Shown here piece after piece: positions 48,287-61,212 of a DNA stretch of 64,000 nt. The stretch spans positions 3,015,189 through 3,079,188 of the forward strand of contig OX439132.1 in the NCBI GenBank assembly GCA_949318235.1. The letters are read 5' to 3'. The position numbers and the translations under genes are program-made. Source of the stretch: Ecdyonurus torrentis. Taxonomy: Eukaryota; Arthropoda; Insecta; Ephemeroptera; Heptageniidae. The number at the start of each line of letters is the position of its first letter. Position 1 is the first letter of the stretch. A model generated the notes under the pieces. The model searched no databases. It was not told where the DNA came from and saw only the letters and a list, made by a program, of their open reading frames with translations.

Positions 48287-49774
48287 AGTGCATATGTTGC
48301 TATAATATATATTATGTTATCAAAAGCAATTAGGCTATATGGACAGTCCGTGCGAAGTTATTTTAACGGTATTTAGCGGCTGAACTAATAAAGTTCATTT
48401 CCGATAATATCAAAGTGTGACGCGAGGTAGGGCGAGCCGCCTGTTGATTGCTATAGTGGGGGAGGTCACAATAATAATAAACAAACAAACACGTAGCGTA
48501 GTGCGCCGGACATCAGTCAATTACTTTATTATCTGACAATTCAAATTAGACTATCGACCGTTGTCAAGGTGCTGCTGGATTGTACATTGTTGTTACGTAC
48601 TGTATGGTAATCTAATAACGAATTACTGATAGTTCGTTTGTTCATTACCTAAGATCAGCTTCAGTGGAGTTAATGTTATTTTGGGGCTGAAGACAATTAA
48701 TTAACTGAACTCAAATTTAAATTTCATTGTTTATTTTGTTAATAAAGCCAGCCCTCTATAATCTGCATACTTCAATGCCAGAAATAAAATGAAGAAAATT
48801 TTAAAAATAAACACATATTATACTTCCAAAAATTGCTTTTTATATTTATTTATTATTATTTTTATAATTGAATTTGTTTTTATTCATTTCTTTTGCTGTT
48901 TTTCATCATTCAGTATTAATATTTATTTTCCTATAGATATAAATTAAAAAATTATATCTTATATAGATATTGTGAATTACAATGAAAGCTACAGGTCAGT
49001 TTTTATTTGGGGGGGAACTTTACAATTTGTAATAAAATTAAGCCAAAATTACACATTAAATTTGTCTATTGAATAAGATGCTCAATTCATCACACTATAT
49101 ATTTTTATCAATGCAAAGTTTATTCCTTTGTTTACAATTCCAGTAATTAAATAAATACATGATAGAAATACAATAATGGTCTTTATTGACAAAATAACAA
49201 TAATAATAAATGAAGGCAGGCAGTCAAGACTTAAGTTCTTATATATCAATTACCAAATTCAAAAAAAAAAAAAAAAAAAAGCTTGATCCATTAGCTGTTA
49301 ATTGCAGCCTGTTGCTCGGTATATTATGACACCCTGCACTGTTGCCTGTGTATAGAGGGGCACTGCGACACCCTGCACACCATATGTCTCGACATCATAA
49401 TGTCCACCAGGTAATGGTGCGTACATATAGTTCTAACATTAAAATATCACTCTCATATAAAATATAATAATAAAACGACAACAAAAAATATTTAAGTGCT
49501 TTTTTATATCGGAAAAGATTATAAAGCGTCCAATTTACCTAAAATCTCGTTATAATTTTTTGTTATAAAAATGTTGAGAAAAAATAAATGAAAATGAGTT
49601 CAAACTGTTGATAATTTGAGGGAAACACAAAAATAATTTTTATTTTTCATTTACAAAAGTTTTTTTTATAATTTTTTTTTTGTTCAACCCTCATTAATGA
49701 AGAGGTATATAAAAACTGCCGCAATGAATATAATATATTTGCTTTGCTAGATATAATAGCAATGAAATATAGCC

Positions 49775-49828
<54 letters not shown>

Positions 49829-50037
49829 TTGTGTCAAATGAATTTAAATTTCCGTGCTTTGAAGTTAAATTAAACTAAACTTTATCTTCAAAATATTCAA
49901 TTCAATTCTGTTGCTTTGATATATATTGTACAACTGGACTAGACTTTTTGTTTACTTTTTTTATTATTATTATATTTTTCAACTTCGGATGCTATTATTT
50001 TAAATATAAATTTATGAAATCTGAATAAAATTTATTA

Positions 50038-50072
<35 letters not shown>

Positions 50073-50385
50073 TTTTAGAAAATAATATAATTTTTATATA
50101 TTTAACACTGAAAGAATAATAAAACTAATAATGATAAACTTAAATATTGCAATGTCACTATACACATGTTTTCTCAGTGTACGTGATATATGTTTGTACT
50201 CGTGTTTACTGAGAGTTTGAACAACGTAGGAAACATCAAACAAAACTAACAACAATATAGAAATCAGTTGAAAGTTTGATAATTTAAAACTTACTGATAT
50301 TACTTTGCGTCTGTGTTTTATTTAATTAATTAATTTTAATTATTGCAATGTCTAACCAATATTAACTATATATTTTCTGTGTGTT
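46180..50385. other. AT-rich DNA, no gene seen
   Basis: Contains GA/CT runs (47899-47920, 48251-48281, 49778-49824), an A tract running into an AT run (48109-48160), a T tract at 50042-50070 and GC-richer unique patches at 47080-47150 and 48330-48470. CACTGA-type and TTTTCTCAGTGTA words near 50106 and 50171 may be the ends of a tiny MITE. No exon is supported. Confidence 0.5.
49778..49824 (+). repeat. (CT)23 microsatellite
   Basis: Pure CT run. Confidence 0.95.
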
Positions 50386-50389
50386 CTAG

Positions 50390-50459
50390 GTGAGTTTGCG
50401 GGTGATGACGTCACGTGGTGTCAGTGCATGGGTCAGTCAGTGAGCTATTACAGTATACA
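50390..50459 (+). other. Recursive-splice-exon-like segment
   Basis: The segment is preceded by CTAAC branch-like words and TTTTCTGTGTGTTCTAG, starts with GTGAGT (a consensus donor at its own 5' end) and ends before a second donor, GTAAGT, at 50460. Two donors behind one acceptor is the layout of a recursive-splicing exon. One of three frames is open over the 70 nt (EFAGDDVTWCQCMGQSVSYY), which chance alone could give. It also contains TGACGTCACGTG, a CRE fused to an E-box, so it may instead be a regulatory site. Confidence 0.3.
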
Positions 50460-50625
50460 GTAAGTCCTCGACATCACTGCAAGTTACTGGACATGCAAAT
50501 TTACAAACAAACAAACAAACAAACAAAACGCAACAGCTAGTATTATATTATGTCTATTCTTCACCTGTCATTCTTCATTTAAAAAAGTCCAGCCTAGATT
50601 TCTGTTATAACATTTCTCTATGAAG

Positions 50626-50679
<54 letters not shown>
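50626..50679 (+). repeat. Poly(A) tract, 54 nt
   Basis: Pure A run. A T tract of ~30 nt follows at 50793-50822. Confidence 0.93.
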
Positions 50680-50683
<4 letters not shown>

Positions 50684-50788
50684 ATTACACGGTCTTTGCA
50701 AATAATATTATAATAAATTAATAGTATACCAAAATAGCCCTGGGTTTCTTAAGTGCAGAACTAGTCGAACCTTGCAATTTAGTAAAAA

Positions 50789-50823
<35 letters not shown>

Positions 50824-50829
50824 AAATAA

Positions 50830-51595
50830 ATGCTGATACGAAACCCTACATTCGACATATTTGAAATCACATTTCTTTAGATAAAATAACAATATGTGAC
50901 ACACAAAAATATTAATTATATAATAAATGCCTGCATGTTTGAAGGTTGATTATACTCGCATTTGTCAGGAAACTATACTATGCTCAATAATACTCGTATT
51001 TGCAGCAGAATATAAAACATGAATTGAAAAAAAACTGCAAAATTTTGCATTTTGAAGTTTTAGAATAAAAAATGACGATAAATATATATATATTTTTTAA
51101 AAGCATTTAAAAAAATAGATTTATTTGAGCAAGAAAATTTCAAAACTATTGAAATAAAGAAATTGAATTAATTCTAATAAAAGTTTTTTAATTTTCGTAT
51201 ATCTCTATATGAAGTTTATAACAAATAAAACTTATATTTTCAAATTATAATTTAAGTTTCGAACATTTGTATTCAGTTATGGTGACGTGTTGTTCTATAC
51301 ACACACACAGTAAGTATAAATTATAATTAAATTAACTCCATATTGAAGCATGGTTTATGATAACAACTTAGAGAGCAAACTGCACTAGCTGCTGCTGCTG
51401 CTGCAATGTACTTGCAGTTTGATGCACTCCAGTCTCAAGTGATGCACTTTCTGTATGCATTGAAGCTTAATTGACTTTGCAAACTTCATGTATTATCTTT
51501 AAATATAAACTGAATTTCATTACATTTACTTTAACAAGAAATGAAGTTTCTTCACAGAAGATAAAATAACAAAACTTGCTCAATGCCAGCTGGCA
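50830..51595. other. AT-rich DNA, no gene seen
   Basis: A (GCT)4 run near 51391 and filler sequence only. Confidence 0.5.
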
Positions 51596-51599
51596 AATT

Positions 51600-51700
51600 T
51601 ATGTATAAGGACATTTTAATAGCAATTATATTATGATGGCATAGCAAAACAGTTATGCTGTACAGCATAATTATTTGTGTACTTATAAAATATCAATGGA
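51600..51700. mobile_element. TTATGC-family fragment
   Basis: TTGTACAGCATAATTATTTG-like words (51655-51680, here GCTGTACAGCATAATTATTT) match the family interior. Neither end is preserved. Confidence 0.45.
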
Positions 51701-51840
51701 GGGATTTGTCTAAAAAAAAATCGACAAAACAGCATTTTTTTTTAAATTATACAAACAATATCCATTTTTTTTTTTTTTTTTTTTTTTTTTTATGATAAGA
51801 CTACTAATTTTAATTATATTTTGGTGGTATTTATCTGTTA

Positions 51841-52051
51841 AGCATTATTCACATGACGCGTAAATTTGACGCGCGTCAACGTGCGTCGACGCGCGTAACA
51901 AAGCTGGAACAATGTAAACAAATGGAGCCGTTCACATGTAATTTTCTAAATCCATGTGAACGGCTCCATTTGTTTACATTGTTCCAGCTTTGTTACGCGC
52001 GTCGACGCACGTTGACGTGCGTCAAATTTACGCGTCATTGTGAATAATGCT
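51841..52051. mobile_element. Palindromic 211-bp MITE, TTA target site
   Basis: Arms of ~100 bp are almost perfect reverse complements around a short ATTTTCTAAAT-type centre. The left end AGCATTATTCACATGACGCG and the right end differ by one base insertion and scattered changes. TTA at 51838-51840 and 52052-52054 flanks it, fitting the TWA target-site duplication of PIF/Harbinger elements. The arms are GC-rich (GACGCGCGTC, CGTCGACGCGCG), unlike the flanks. The 64-codon frame inside is not a gene. Confidence 0.85.
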
Positions 52052-52124
52052 TTAGTCCCACGATATCGATATTTTTAGCATACAGGTCATATTTATGTTT
52101 ATCTCCCATTGATGTTCGGCATGG

Positions 52125-52255
52125 TGACAATTAAGTGATCGTGATTTGCTCGTGAAATGAGGCGCGTGTGTGCTTTTCCACTGATTGGAAAGTCTTAACC
52201 TGTCGAAAAGACAACGTCTTGACTGGGGTTGGGGTCGGTGTAGCACTATATGCCA

Positions 52256-52291
<36 letters not shown>

Positions 52292-52520
52292 TTGCACCTT
52301 GCTTGATATAATTAGTAACTCGCCACAAGTCAGTCAGTGCTTCCTGTTGCTTGGCTTGCAATGTCGCACAAGACGTTCAGTTTACACTAATGCGCTAATC
52401 AGCCGTCACTCGCGAGCTGTCACCTGTGAGCAAGCTTGCTTGCCTGCGTGCGTGCGAGCGACTTTCATTAACATCGGCGAGCAAATCGCGTGTCTTACAG
52501 TAATTAATATATTTGTATTT
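52125..52520. other. GC-richer unique segment
   Basis: Mixed composition with CTGGGGTTGGGGTCGGTG, an A tract (52259-52287) and TGCGTGCGTGCGAGCGAC. A 117-codon plus frame crosses the A tract, but its two sides do not look like one protein. Possibly a promoter or unique non-coding sequence. Confidence 0.3.
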
Positions 52521-52726
52521 GCTGATATTGTAACATGAAGCGTGTTAGGGTGCTATATTACATCTCCCGCACTTGCTTGAATTTCTCTTCTCAAAACCTT
52601 TGGATTTCCACTTTTTTTTTTTTTTTTTAAATTTCTGGAGCAAAATTGCAAACAAAGATATAATATATATTTTTTAATTTTTTTTTTAATTAAGTATAGG
52701 TTACTCATTTGTTTTGATATTATGAC

Positions 52727-52893
<167 letters not shown>

Positions 52894-52899
52894 CTCGCA

Positions 52900-53545
52900 C
52901 TGATTTCTCTATACAAATTCACTGTATTTGCTCGTACATTTTTTAAGGAGTACAAATTTGAAGAAAAAATATACAATTATTATTAATTCCTATTAAGTAT
53001 ATAGCCATAGTATAAGTAGTAAAATAAGTGTATTACTATTATATTAATAGCATATATAGTTTACTCATATTTGTTGTGCTATTATGCCAACTCTTTCCCT
53101 CTCTGCTATTATACATATTATAGTAATATTACGTAGATTATGAAGTGCACGAAGATAAATAAATAATTAATCGATGTAAAACACGACATTAACTACAACG
53201 GCAAATACTCAACATAAATATTTTATGTTGGTCGTAAAAATTAACAAGCAAGCAAACAAGCAGTTTGCATATGAAAGACTGAATGTATAATGTGTATAGA
53301 AATATATGTATATATATATATGAAAGACTATGTTGTATAATGTCATAATGTGTATGAAAGACTGCGACAATATTAGCAATAAAACTTTACTGTAGCAATT
53401 TAAAACTTTAATAACAAATAACATTCAAACTGGAGGTTTTCATAAAACTTTCAGCTTTTTTTTTTTTTTTTTTTTTTTTTGTCTCAAATCCTTGCGTAAT
53501 AAACTGTGTGTATAACGATAAGCTGAATACTTAAAATTTTATGAA
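52900..53545. other. AT-rich DNA, no gene seen
   Basis: A short duplication with TGAAAGACT words at 53271-53361 and a T tract at 53457-53480. Confidence 0.5.
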
Positions 53546-53548
53546 AGT

Positions 53549-53552
<4 letters not shown>

Positions 53553-53614
<62 letters not shown>
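53553..53614 (+). repeat. (CT)31 microsatellite
   Basis: Pure CT run. Confidence 0.97.
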
Positions 53615-53617
<3 letters not shown>

Positions 53618-53619
53618 AC

Positions 53620-54405
53620 ACCTGAGCCTATTTCTAAAGGTGTATTTACATAGCGATGCCTTGCATCTTGGCAAGGAAAACTATATAATACAAGTGCACA
53701 AAAAAAAATTATTCCTTTATAAAATAAATGTAAAAATAAATAAGCAGACAAACTTTTTTGTGTAATTTGGAATTAATATTCTTTATTTTGAATTTGATTT
53801 GAAATATGTTTTTTTTTTAATTTCACTCGCACTGCCTTGCCTATACACACGTGTTATAAAACTTTTAATTGCTAAGAAAAGAAAAAAAAGAAAAAAAAAG
53901 TGATAATAACAACGAAGTCAAGCACGTCATTAAAAAAAAACAATGATAAAAAAAAAATGAAAAAGTTCTCTTTGAGCTGGAAAATGGTATTATTGTCACA
54001 CTTGCTGATGTGATCAGATAGTCCACATTGTGTATTAAACCTGATGTAATTCCAATAGTCGAGGTATACAGAGATAGTTAATAAAGCATCAAATTGTGTG
54101 TGAGATTGCTGGAGTGCGGTCAAGGCGGCAATGTCCTTATACTTTTTGATTGGCAAGCTTGTTATAAGCTAGGAAGCTGTGGTCAATTGTCAGCCAATTT
54201 CTGCCTGCCTGGCTGCCCAGTCTGCAGCAATAAAACATACTTCACACCTCCTTCTCATCAAACGAACAAAAATATAAAATATCGCGCGCCTTACAAACTA
54301 AAACTTTTATTGATATAGTATTTTTTTCCCCTTCAGTTTTTTACGTCTAAATGAAAGCTTTGATCAATGGCTGTTACCGTCGTACCGCGTTAGCCAACAC
54401 AGGCG

Positions 54406-54442
<37 letters not shown>

Positions 54443-54955
54443 ATTGATTTCCCATTCTTACTTATTGCAAAAACCTCCTCTCGAGACCAGCAGAGATTTT
54501 AGATGAGGCATACTATAGACACACTTTTACGTAAGTTTAAAAACAAATGACAATTGAATCTGTCTCCAGTAATATTATAGTGTCGCATCGCATCACACCA
54601 TCAAGCTGAGATTGGGTAAACTGCGTGGTGATGATAAACTACAGCATGTTCAATTCTTGAAGTTCAAATTATATATTTTATATGTCATGTTTCACATTGC
54701 AGCAACATAAAATGCACTTTAATATTAACTGATATTGATTGAAACACTGCAATCTTAATATTATCTTAATCTTAATTACACTGAAATTTATACAAAATAA
54801 AATGTACTTTAACATTAACTTATGTCATGATTGAAACACTGCAATCTCAATACTATGTATGTGGTATAATTACACTGAAAGACAAAATATAGTAATTGTA
54901 ACCCACGTGTGGTTCGACTGTGAGTCAGTAGTATACCCACATATAAAGTTGATTA
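53620..54955. other. AT-rich DNA, no gene seen
   Basis: A tract at 54411-54440. 54690-54870 has a duplicated block with AAAATGYACTTTAAYATTAA and GATTGAAACACTGCAATCT about 105 bp apart. Open frames at 53872-54318 overlap on both strands and have no recognisable domain. Confidence 0.5.
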
Positions 54956-54957
54956 AT

Positions 54958-55658
54958 ACACAGAGAAAACTAACTGCTAGTAGGTTTCTAACTAAGCATT
55001 GTCTGTAAACATTCATGTGCATATATACCAAACTTTAGTGATTAAGGCGGGCAATCAGGTACTACGGGATTTGACTAAAAAATTGTTAAGAAAGAAAAAT
55101 CTGAAATTTTGCACAGTGATACATTAGGATAAGTTATCTTAAAAATTTTAAAAAAATTGGGGGGGGGGGGGTCACAATGCTAGATTTTAATTTATGAAAT
55201 TTTTGAAGTGCTAGTCTCATAAGAAACCCTATGTTAAATTTAATAATTATTTTCTCTCTTATCTGATGGTCACGGGTTCTGAAATTTTTATCATCAGTAA
55301 CTGTTACAATTAACTTTCAAATGGCATCATAAACTTTTGAAGTTTTCTTTTTAAATTTTTAGATACAAACTATCTAAATACAACCCTTAAGATATAACCT
55401 AAAATTTGATATTAGAAATTCAATATTTGCGATGTTTACTCCCTATAGCATGCAGAGGTACAGAGCATACACTAATGTTATCACTGCTATCGACACCTAG
55501 CAGTCACCAATACACTGGTGCACAAGTATTTCGTATAAGGAACTGATCGCTGAACATTATTTGTACGTTGATTACAAGTAAACATTTTCATATATTTTTG
55601 AGTGAACATGATGATATATGACATAGACTTGTTTAGTTATAAATAATTTTCTCTGTGT
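54958..55658. mobile_element. CACTGAGAAAA-type MITE, 701 bp
   Basis: Starts ACACAGAGAAAACTAAC and ends TTTTCTCTGTGT, so the ends are inverted repeats of at least 12 bp. The interior shares CTGCTAGTAGGT, GGTACAGAGCATACACTAAT and CAATACACTGGTGCACAAG with 40398-40714. No coding capacity. Contains a G13 run at 55159. Confidence 0.7.
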
Positions 55659-55664
55659 AATATC

Positions 55665-56621
55665 TGTGTGTCAATCAATATTTATTGTGGGCAATAAACA
55701 TATAAATAAATATTTATTTTCAAGGCTTACGACAAAAGTTTCGCAAGTGTCGATGTAAACTCACTCACTCACTCGTGCCATAAACTGAAAATGTATATTA
55801 AGTGTTTTTTAATTGATAAACATTGTTTTTATTTTATTGCATATTATTCATTTTTATTATTATTATTACAATAAAGATCGACAGTATAACAAGTATTTTA
55901 CGATGTAGAAAAATGTTGCCACATCACGGCTTATAATGACTCATTCAAATATACATATATAAAATATATTATACAATTTTTTTAATGGAAATTATGTACG
56001 TGTTAATAGAAAAAAAGTCAATTAAAAAATTTACATTTTAATTATATTTTAATTTAGCAAAGCAAAAAGATAAAAAAAAATTACTGTAAAGCACTCTGCG
56101 TATAACGGTTGAATATGTTGATGGACTGGCAGTCTATATTTGTTTGTTTATTTTTATTCATTCAGTCAACCGGGGTGACTTTGAACACCCATTTATCTCT
56201 ACTTTGGGCACTCATTTTAAAATTTTGAAACATGTCATTAAGATCAAAAATAAATTTGAACAATAGTAAGATTCTTCAAATTTCTAAAATGAGGCCCCAA
56301 TACAGAGATAATTGGGTGTTAAAAGTCACCCCGGTTGTCTGTATTTATTTATTCACCTATATATTCAATCATTTATTCATTCATTTAATTATTTCTTAAT
56401 TAACAAAGTACTGGCACTATTATTTTACTTGGCTACGAACCACACTGCTACAATACCAAAGACACGAAGTATAAACAAATGTTTTTAGTTCTTCACAAAT
56501 GGAGACTAGAACAACGCTTGCTATAGACAAGTAAAATTCAACACAATGTCTTCATCAAATAATAATATAATAATGCTTGCGGGAAACTCAAATGGCTTAA
56601 AATAACTCATTTTGAGTTACT

Positions 56622-56655
<34 letters not shown>

Positions 56656-57150
56656 CCTGAAGTGAAGTTAATTGATTAATATTTTTTCTCAGTGCAGACT
56701 TCAAATTGATGGGCAGATATTAAAGTTTTAAAGGTCCACATTTTTATGGTCAAACAATTTAAATGTTAAATCTTTAGTTTTTATGAGCGATTAAATATAT
56801 AAGATGGTTTTCATTTTTGCTTGTTTTACAAAAAAGCAAACTAAGAAAATAGCCGGCATATAAAAGTAAAATATTGATAGGACCAAAAGTTATAAAAAGT
56901 GAGTGACATTAACCTGACTGACTGCCATATAGAAAACAACGAACGCCCAAACATACTTGGCAACTTTTATTGCCGTTCTCACAGTTTACGTTTCAACGTA
57001 TTTATTTTTACGCTTCAGTCTTAGATCAGGCAATTGCTCGTAAAAAACATTAAATTTATCCAAGTCGAATTATAATTTTGTGCCACAGCCAAAACAACCC
57101 AGTTTATTATATTATGATGGGATGCGCACATCTCATATGTATACACTGCT
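55665..57150. other. AT-rich DNA with an inverted duplication
   Basis: At 56165-56335 the words CAACCGGGGTGACTTTGAAC and, inverted, TTAAAAGTCACCCCGGTTG flank a ~125 bp loop whose inner arms also pair partly (ATTTATCTCTACTTTGGGC versus GCCCCAATACAGAGATAAT). This is a further MITE-like hairpin. A T tract lies at 56625-56655. No gene seen. Confidence 0.5.
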
Positions 57151-57151
57151 A

Positions 57152-57460
57152 ACATAAATCACGTTGTTTATGCTGCAGCTATGTCATATAGCATAAATGT
57201 TGCTAACTGGAAACAGCATAAATTATTTTACATGCGTCGTGGACAAAAAAAACTACGTAATTATTATGGTATATATAGCTCAATACAGTAACATTTATGC
57301 ATAATAACATAATTTATGCTATATTGTACAGTGATTATACTACATAACATAATAGTTAACATGTTCAGCATAATTACTTATGTTATTACAAAATAACAAC
57401 ATTTGTGCTCTACAATATAGCAAGTGTTCAATGTATAGCGTCAATTATGTAATTTAATTT
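57152..57460. mobile_element. TTATGC-family MITEs, two joined copies
   Basis: Left part: AATCACGTTGTTTATGCTGC onward. Right part: the subfamily B block CATAATAGTTAACATGTTCA and ACAAAATAACAACATTTGTG, ending near TCAATTATGTAATTT. The middle TACGTAATTATTATGG suggests one copy abutting or inserted in another. Confidence 0.6.
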
Positions 57461-57464
57461 ATTT

Positions 57465-58630
57465 ATTTTACTCATGTGTATATATCATATGTTTTTAGTT
57501 TATTATGCAGCATAACAATAATTATGTTGATATGTTGGTTGCTAAAATAATCTATAGTATAATTACATATTTATTTTTATATATTTATTAATTCCATCAA
57601 TTCTATTACATTAATTTACTTAATTAGATTAACGTATGAAACTATTTATTTATTTTTCACATTTTTTAGTAATTTTAAATTTTATGTACTGTATTGTTAT
57701 TTTTTTAACAAGATATTTCTTTTTTTTTTCTTTCTGTAACAAATTGTATATATAAAAATGTTGTTGTATTGATTTACTCCGATAAAAATTCAAATTTTTT
57801 GTATAATTTCAATAGAAACATGAAAATGTTGTATAAATATTACACCTCAAGCTAAAACTTATACAAAATATAAATATGTGAAAATCAATCGATTATTGTT
57901 ATATATATATACCAGAACCAATATCTCATTGTTTGAAAATATTTATATGTATAGTCTATTGTTTTACTGCAGTGATTTACATAGAAATATATAAAACACC
58001 TTTTGTATATTGAATATAAATCATATAAATATAGATCGTATACATAATACATACAGTTTTGAAGTGAAGTTATAGTTCACTTCACCTGCAAGAGTGAACT
58101 TGATACTTTCATGGTTTGTATCTCTTATCTCCAGTGGCATATCAAACTATGCTGGCCACGCTGCTTTTTATGTGCAAAATATGTTAAACTGGAGAGAGAG
58201 AGAGAGAGAGAGAGCACAGGGGTTTTACTGTTAAAATTATTGCCTTACACTGAAGAAATAAGCAAATAAATATCGCAGTTGTTTTAAATGTCAAATTGAG
58301 TATGCGGTGATAATTCTTGGTTATCGCAGTTGATATGAAAATGGTATTATATAGCATAATATAGCAAGGGACTATTTTAGTAAAAATTGTGTGAGAAAAT
58401 TTGCTTCATTTCTTCATATGGGTGACAAAAATTGTAATTTGATACTAAATTTGATAAAACCTTGTTGATACGTAAATAGTTTTAGACTTGGAACAAAATG
58501 TTTGGATAATAAATTGCCGAGAGAAATGTAAAATGTTAATTATTGCTATAATACAGTTTATGTATATAAGCTACCTGTATGTATGTATCGCAATTACTGT
58601 AATAAGTAAATAGACCACGCGCATATGTAC
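57465..58630. other. AT-rich DNA, no gene seen
   Basis: Contains a GA run (58192-58214) and near-plain AT-rich sequence. Confidence 0.5.
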
Positions 58631-58639
58631 AAAAATACC

Positions 58640-58842
58640 TAATGATAATTTTGCTAGCTCAGCTTGTTTTTTTTTTTATCATAAACATTTTGTACAATTT
58701 AGCATAATTTATGCTATAATTCATAATAACTATGTTACATGGCATAACTATTATGTTGTACAGCATAATAGTTATTTATGTTCTAATTTAGTAACATTTA
58801 TGCTATAGTGACATAAATGCAGCATAAATTACGTAATTTATT
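58640..58842. mobile_element. TTATGC-family MITE, best-preserved copy
   Basis: Left TAATGATAATTTTGCTAGCT; interior TTGTACAGCATAATAGTTAT and CTAATTTAGTAACATTTATG; right GACATAAATGCAGCATAAAT then TACGTAATTTATTAG and CCGTGC. Serves well as the family reference in this window. Confidence 0.75.
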
Positions 58843-58849
58843 AGTTCCG

Positions 58850-60645
58850 TGCATAAGAAAGTTAAACTGATAACAAAAAGCTGAAGTCAAATGTGATATA
58901 TTTGTATAATCGACGTTATTGTTGAGTACTCTGTTTTAGCAACAATTAAACATTGAATAAAAGTGTGACGTAAGTCGTGTATTGTCACTGTGTCGTTATA
59001 CAACACTTTACGATCTTCAGTTCTCTGTCTTCAAATTGAGAAATATAAAAGACAGTTGTCAGAATTGATGTTTTTTCATTTGCTATAAAGTAAAGTTTGT
59101 AAATTACAAAGCAGGCTCTCACAGTGAGACGTGCTGTCAGATTGGGATGTCACTAAACTGATTTTACGTGCACCTAAATCTAATAAAACTAAAACTAGAG
59201 AGAGAGAGAAGGATACATGCTCGAGCAGCTATACCATCAAACTTCAGCTATTCTTGGAAACTGGAGCAAGTACACGGCTTATTATAAATATTATTTTTAT
59301 TGAAACTTAATTTTGTACATTATTCATAGTAAACATTATATTTTAGAACATTCCAAAACTGGCGCTTAATTTGCAATACAATTAAGAAGTGGTGAATTTA
59401 AATGGTAAAATATATCATCAGAATCGTGTGTATGTAATTTAAAAATCAGAAACAATTGGCGAGATCACTAAACGCTTTGTTATAAAACCACGAAATAAAC
59501 ACGCAGATAATTATAGTTGTTTATAAGTGATCTCGTGCAATGAACTGTCAAATATCAGATTATATAGCACGCTGTACTTAAATATTTATATTGATTTGCT
59601 CAGACTCGTGGGGTTCTATTTTTTTTTTTTTTTTTTAAGTTATGAATTATCTACTATGTTGATTATTTATTTATTTATTGGTAGTTTTCAGTATAGCATT
59701 ACACATTCATTCGTTTTCTTCATTGTTTTATTATTATTATTATTTTTTTTTTTAATAACTAATATAAAGTATAATATACTTAAAACAACTCTATAATATT
59801 AAAATTTAGATTTCCAAAATTTCAATTACATCAAAATTTGAAAATGTTCCTTCAATTCCATGCAGAAATACGTATATTATACTCGAAGCTTCTTACGGGC
59901 GCAGACGTTTTATTATCATTATTTATTATTAACTTATTAAATTGCGTGATGTATTGTAAAGTGGTTGTTATAATATGTGCAGCAATGTATGTCTTGTTGT
60001 CTGAAAAATGTATTGGACTTAACTGTATTGAGGAGGACAAAAAAAAATTGATTTAAATGTAAAAGCTATTTATCGGTTAATATTTCTCTGTTCGCTGCAA
60101 TTAATAACCCCTATCGTCTTTCTGCACACTTGACTGGGGTTAAACGTCACCACCATTAACAGCTATTGTATGAGAGCACAAAGCTTGACAAAATATTGCG
60201 ATAATGGTTGACTTGAAGTTCACTTCACTTCAGTGCCAAAACGTCGTCGTCACAATTTTGTAGTCACCAATCGCATTAACTTCTTTTCAAATCAATATCT
60301 GCTTGGCAAGTTAATAACTGACTCAAAGAATTGAAATTATTGTACATTTTATATCGAACCCCTACGTGAAATATATTTATTTCTCAATATTTAAATATAC
60401 ATAATATATACTTTCATATAACTTAAAATTTATTTAAATACTGTAGACGTTTAATCACATTTTTTTGTGCAACACAAATGTATAAAAAGTTGTATTTTAT
60501 GTAAAATATTTTTACTTTGTAACACAAAGTAGAAAATGAAGAAATTTTTTATTAAAAGTGACTTTTTTTATACTTTATTAAATTGAATGTATTTACTTCA
60601 CCTTGCCTTCATTACATGGTGTGAAGGAAATAATTTATTTTTTGT
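58850..60645. other. AT-rich DNA, no gene seen
   Basis: Two successive plus frames (59527-59796 and 59838-60056) are F/I/L-rich and share no recognisable domain; a minus frame overlaps the second. Treated as chance. Confidence 0.5.
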
Positions 60646-60646
60646 C

Positions 60647-60648
<2 letters not shown>

Positions 60649-60718
<70 letters not shown>
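60649..60718 (+). repeat. (CT)35 microsatellite
   Basis: Pure CT run, followed on the + strand by GTAAGCAG|GTGTTA. Confidence 0.97.
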
Positions 60719-60722
<4 letters not shown>

Positions 60723-61109
60723 GCAGGTGTTATATACCGTATATCTGACATAAATATATAATAATAATAATAATATATTTTTTATTATACATATAATGTT
60801 GATTATTAATAATTTTATACATACATATACATGTGTACGATATATAAACCACCAAGTCTGCAATATTATGAACGTTCATATAAAATATTTTCAATTAAAT
60901 TTATTTACATGAGTTCACTTTCAATTTACTGCAATTTATATAACATGCTATCAAAATCAACTCGTTTTATAATATATATATTTTTTTATTCAATAGTAAT
61001 ATTTTTTACAATATATTTATTATGATATTTTTTCTATATAAAAAGTTCATTGAATTATTATAGTATATTTGCATGCAGCATGAAGTATAAAGCTGATATG
61101 GATTGCAAC

Positions 61110-61116
61110 ATATAAA

Positions 61117-61208
<92 letters not shown>
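61110..61208. repeat. (AT)n microsatellite, ~99 bp
   Basis: AT run with two TATTATA interruptions; self-complementary and able to form cruciforms. Confidence 0.93.

Positions 61209-61212
<4 letters not shown>

Noticed and set aside
52185..52538. 117-codon plus-strand frame
   Set aside because: It crosses an A tract (poly-K) and joins two unrelated stretches; a minus frame is open over the same bases.
59527..60056. Two consecutive plus-strand frames resembling a hydrophobic protein
   Set aside because: Hydrophobic content follows from T-rich DNA. A minus frame overlaps, and there is no start context, domain or splice support.
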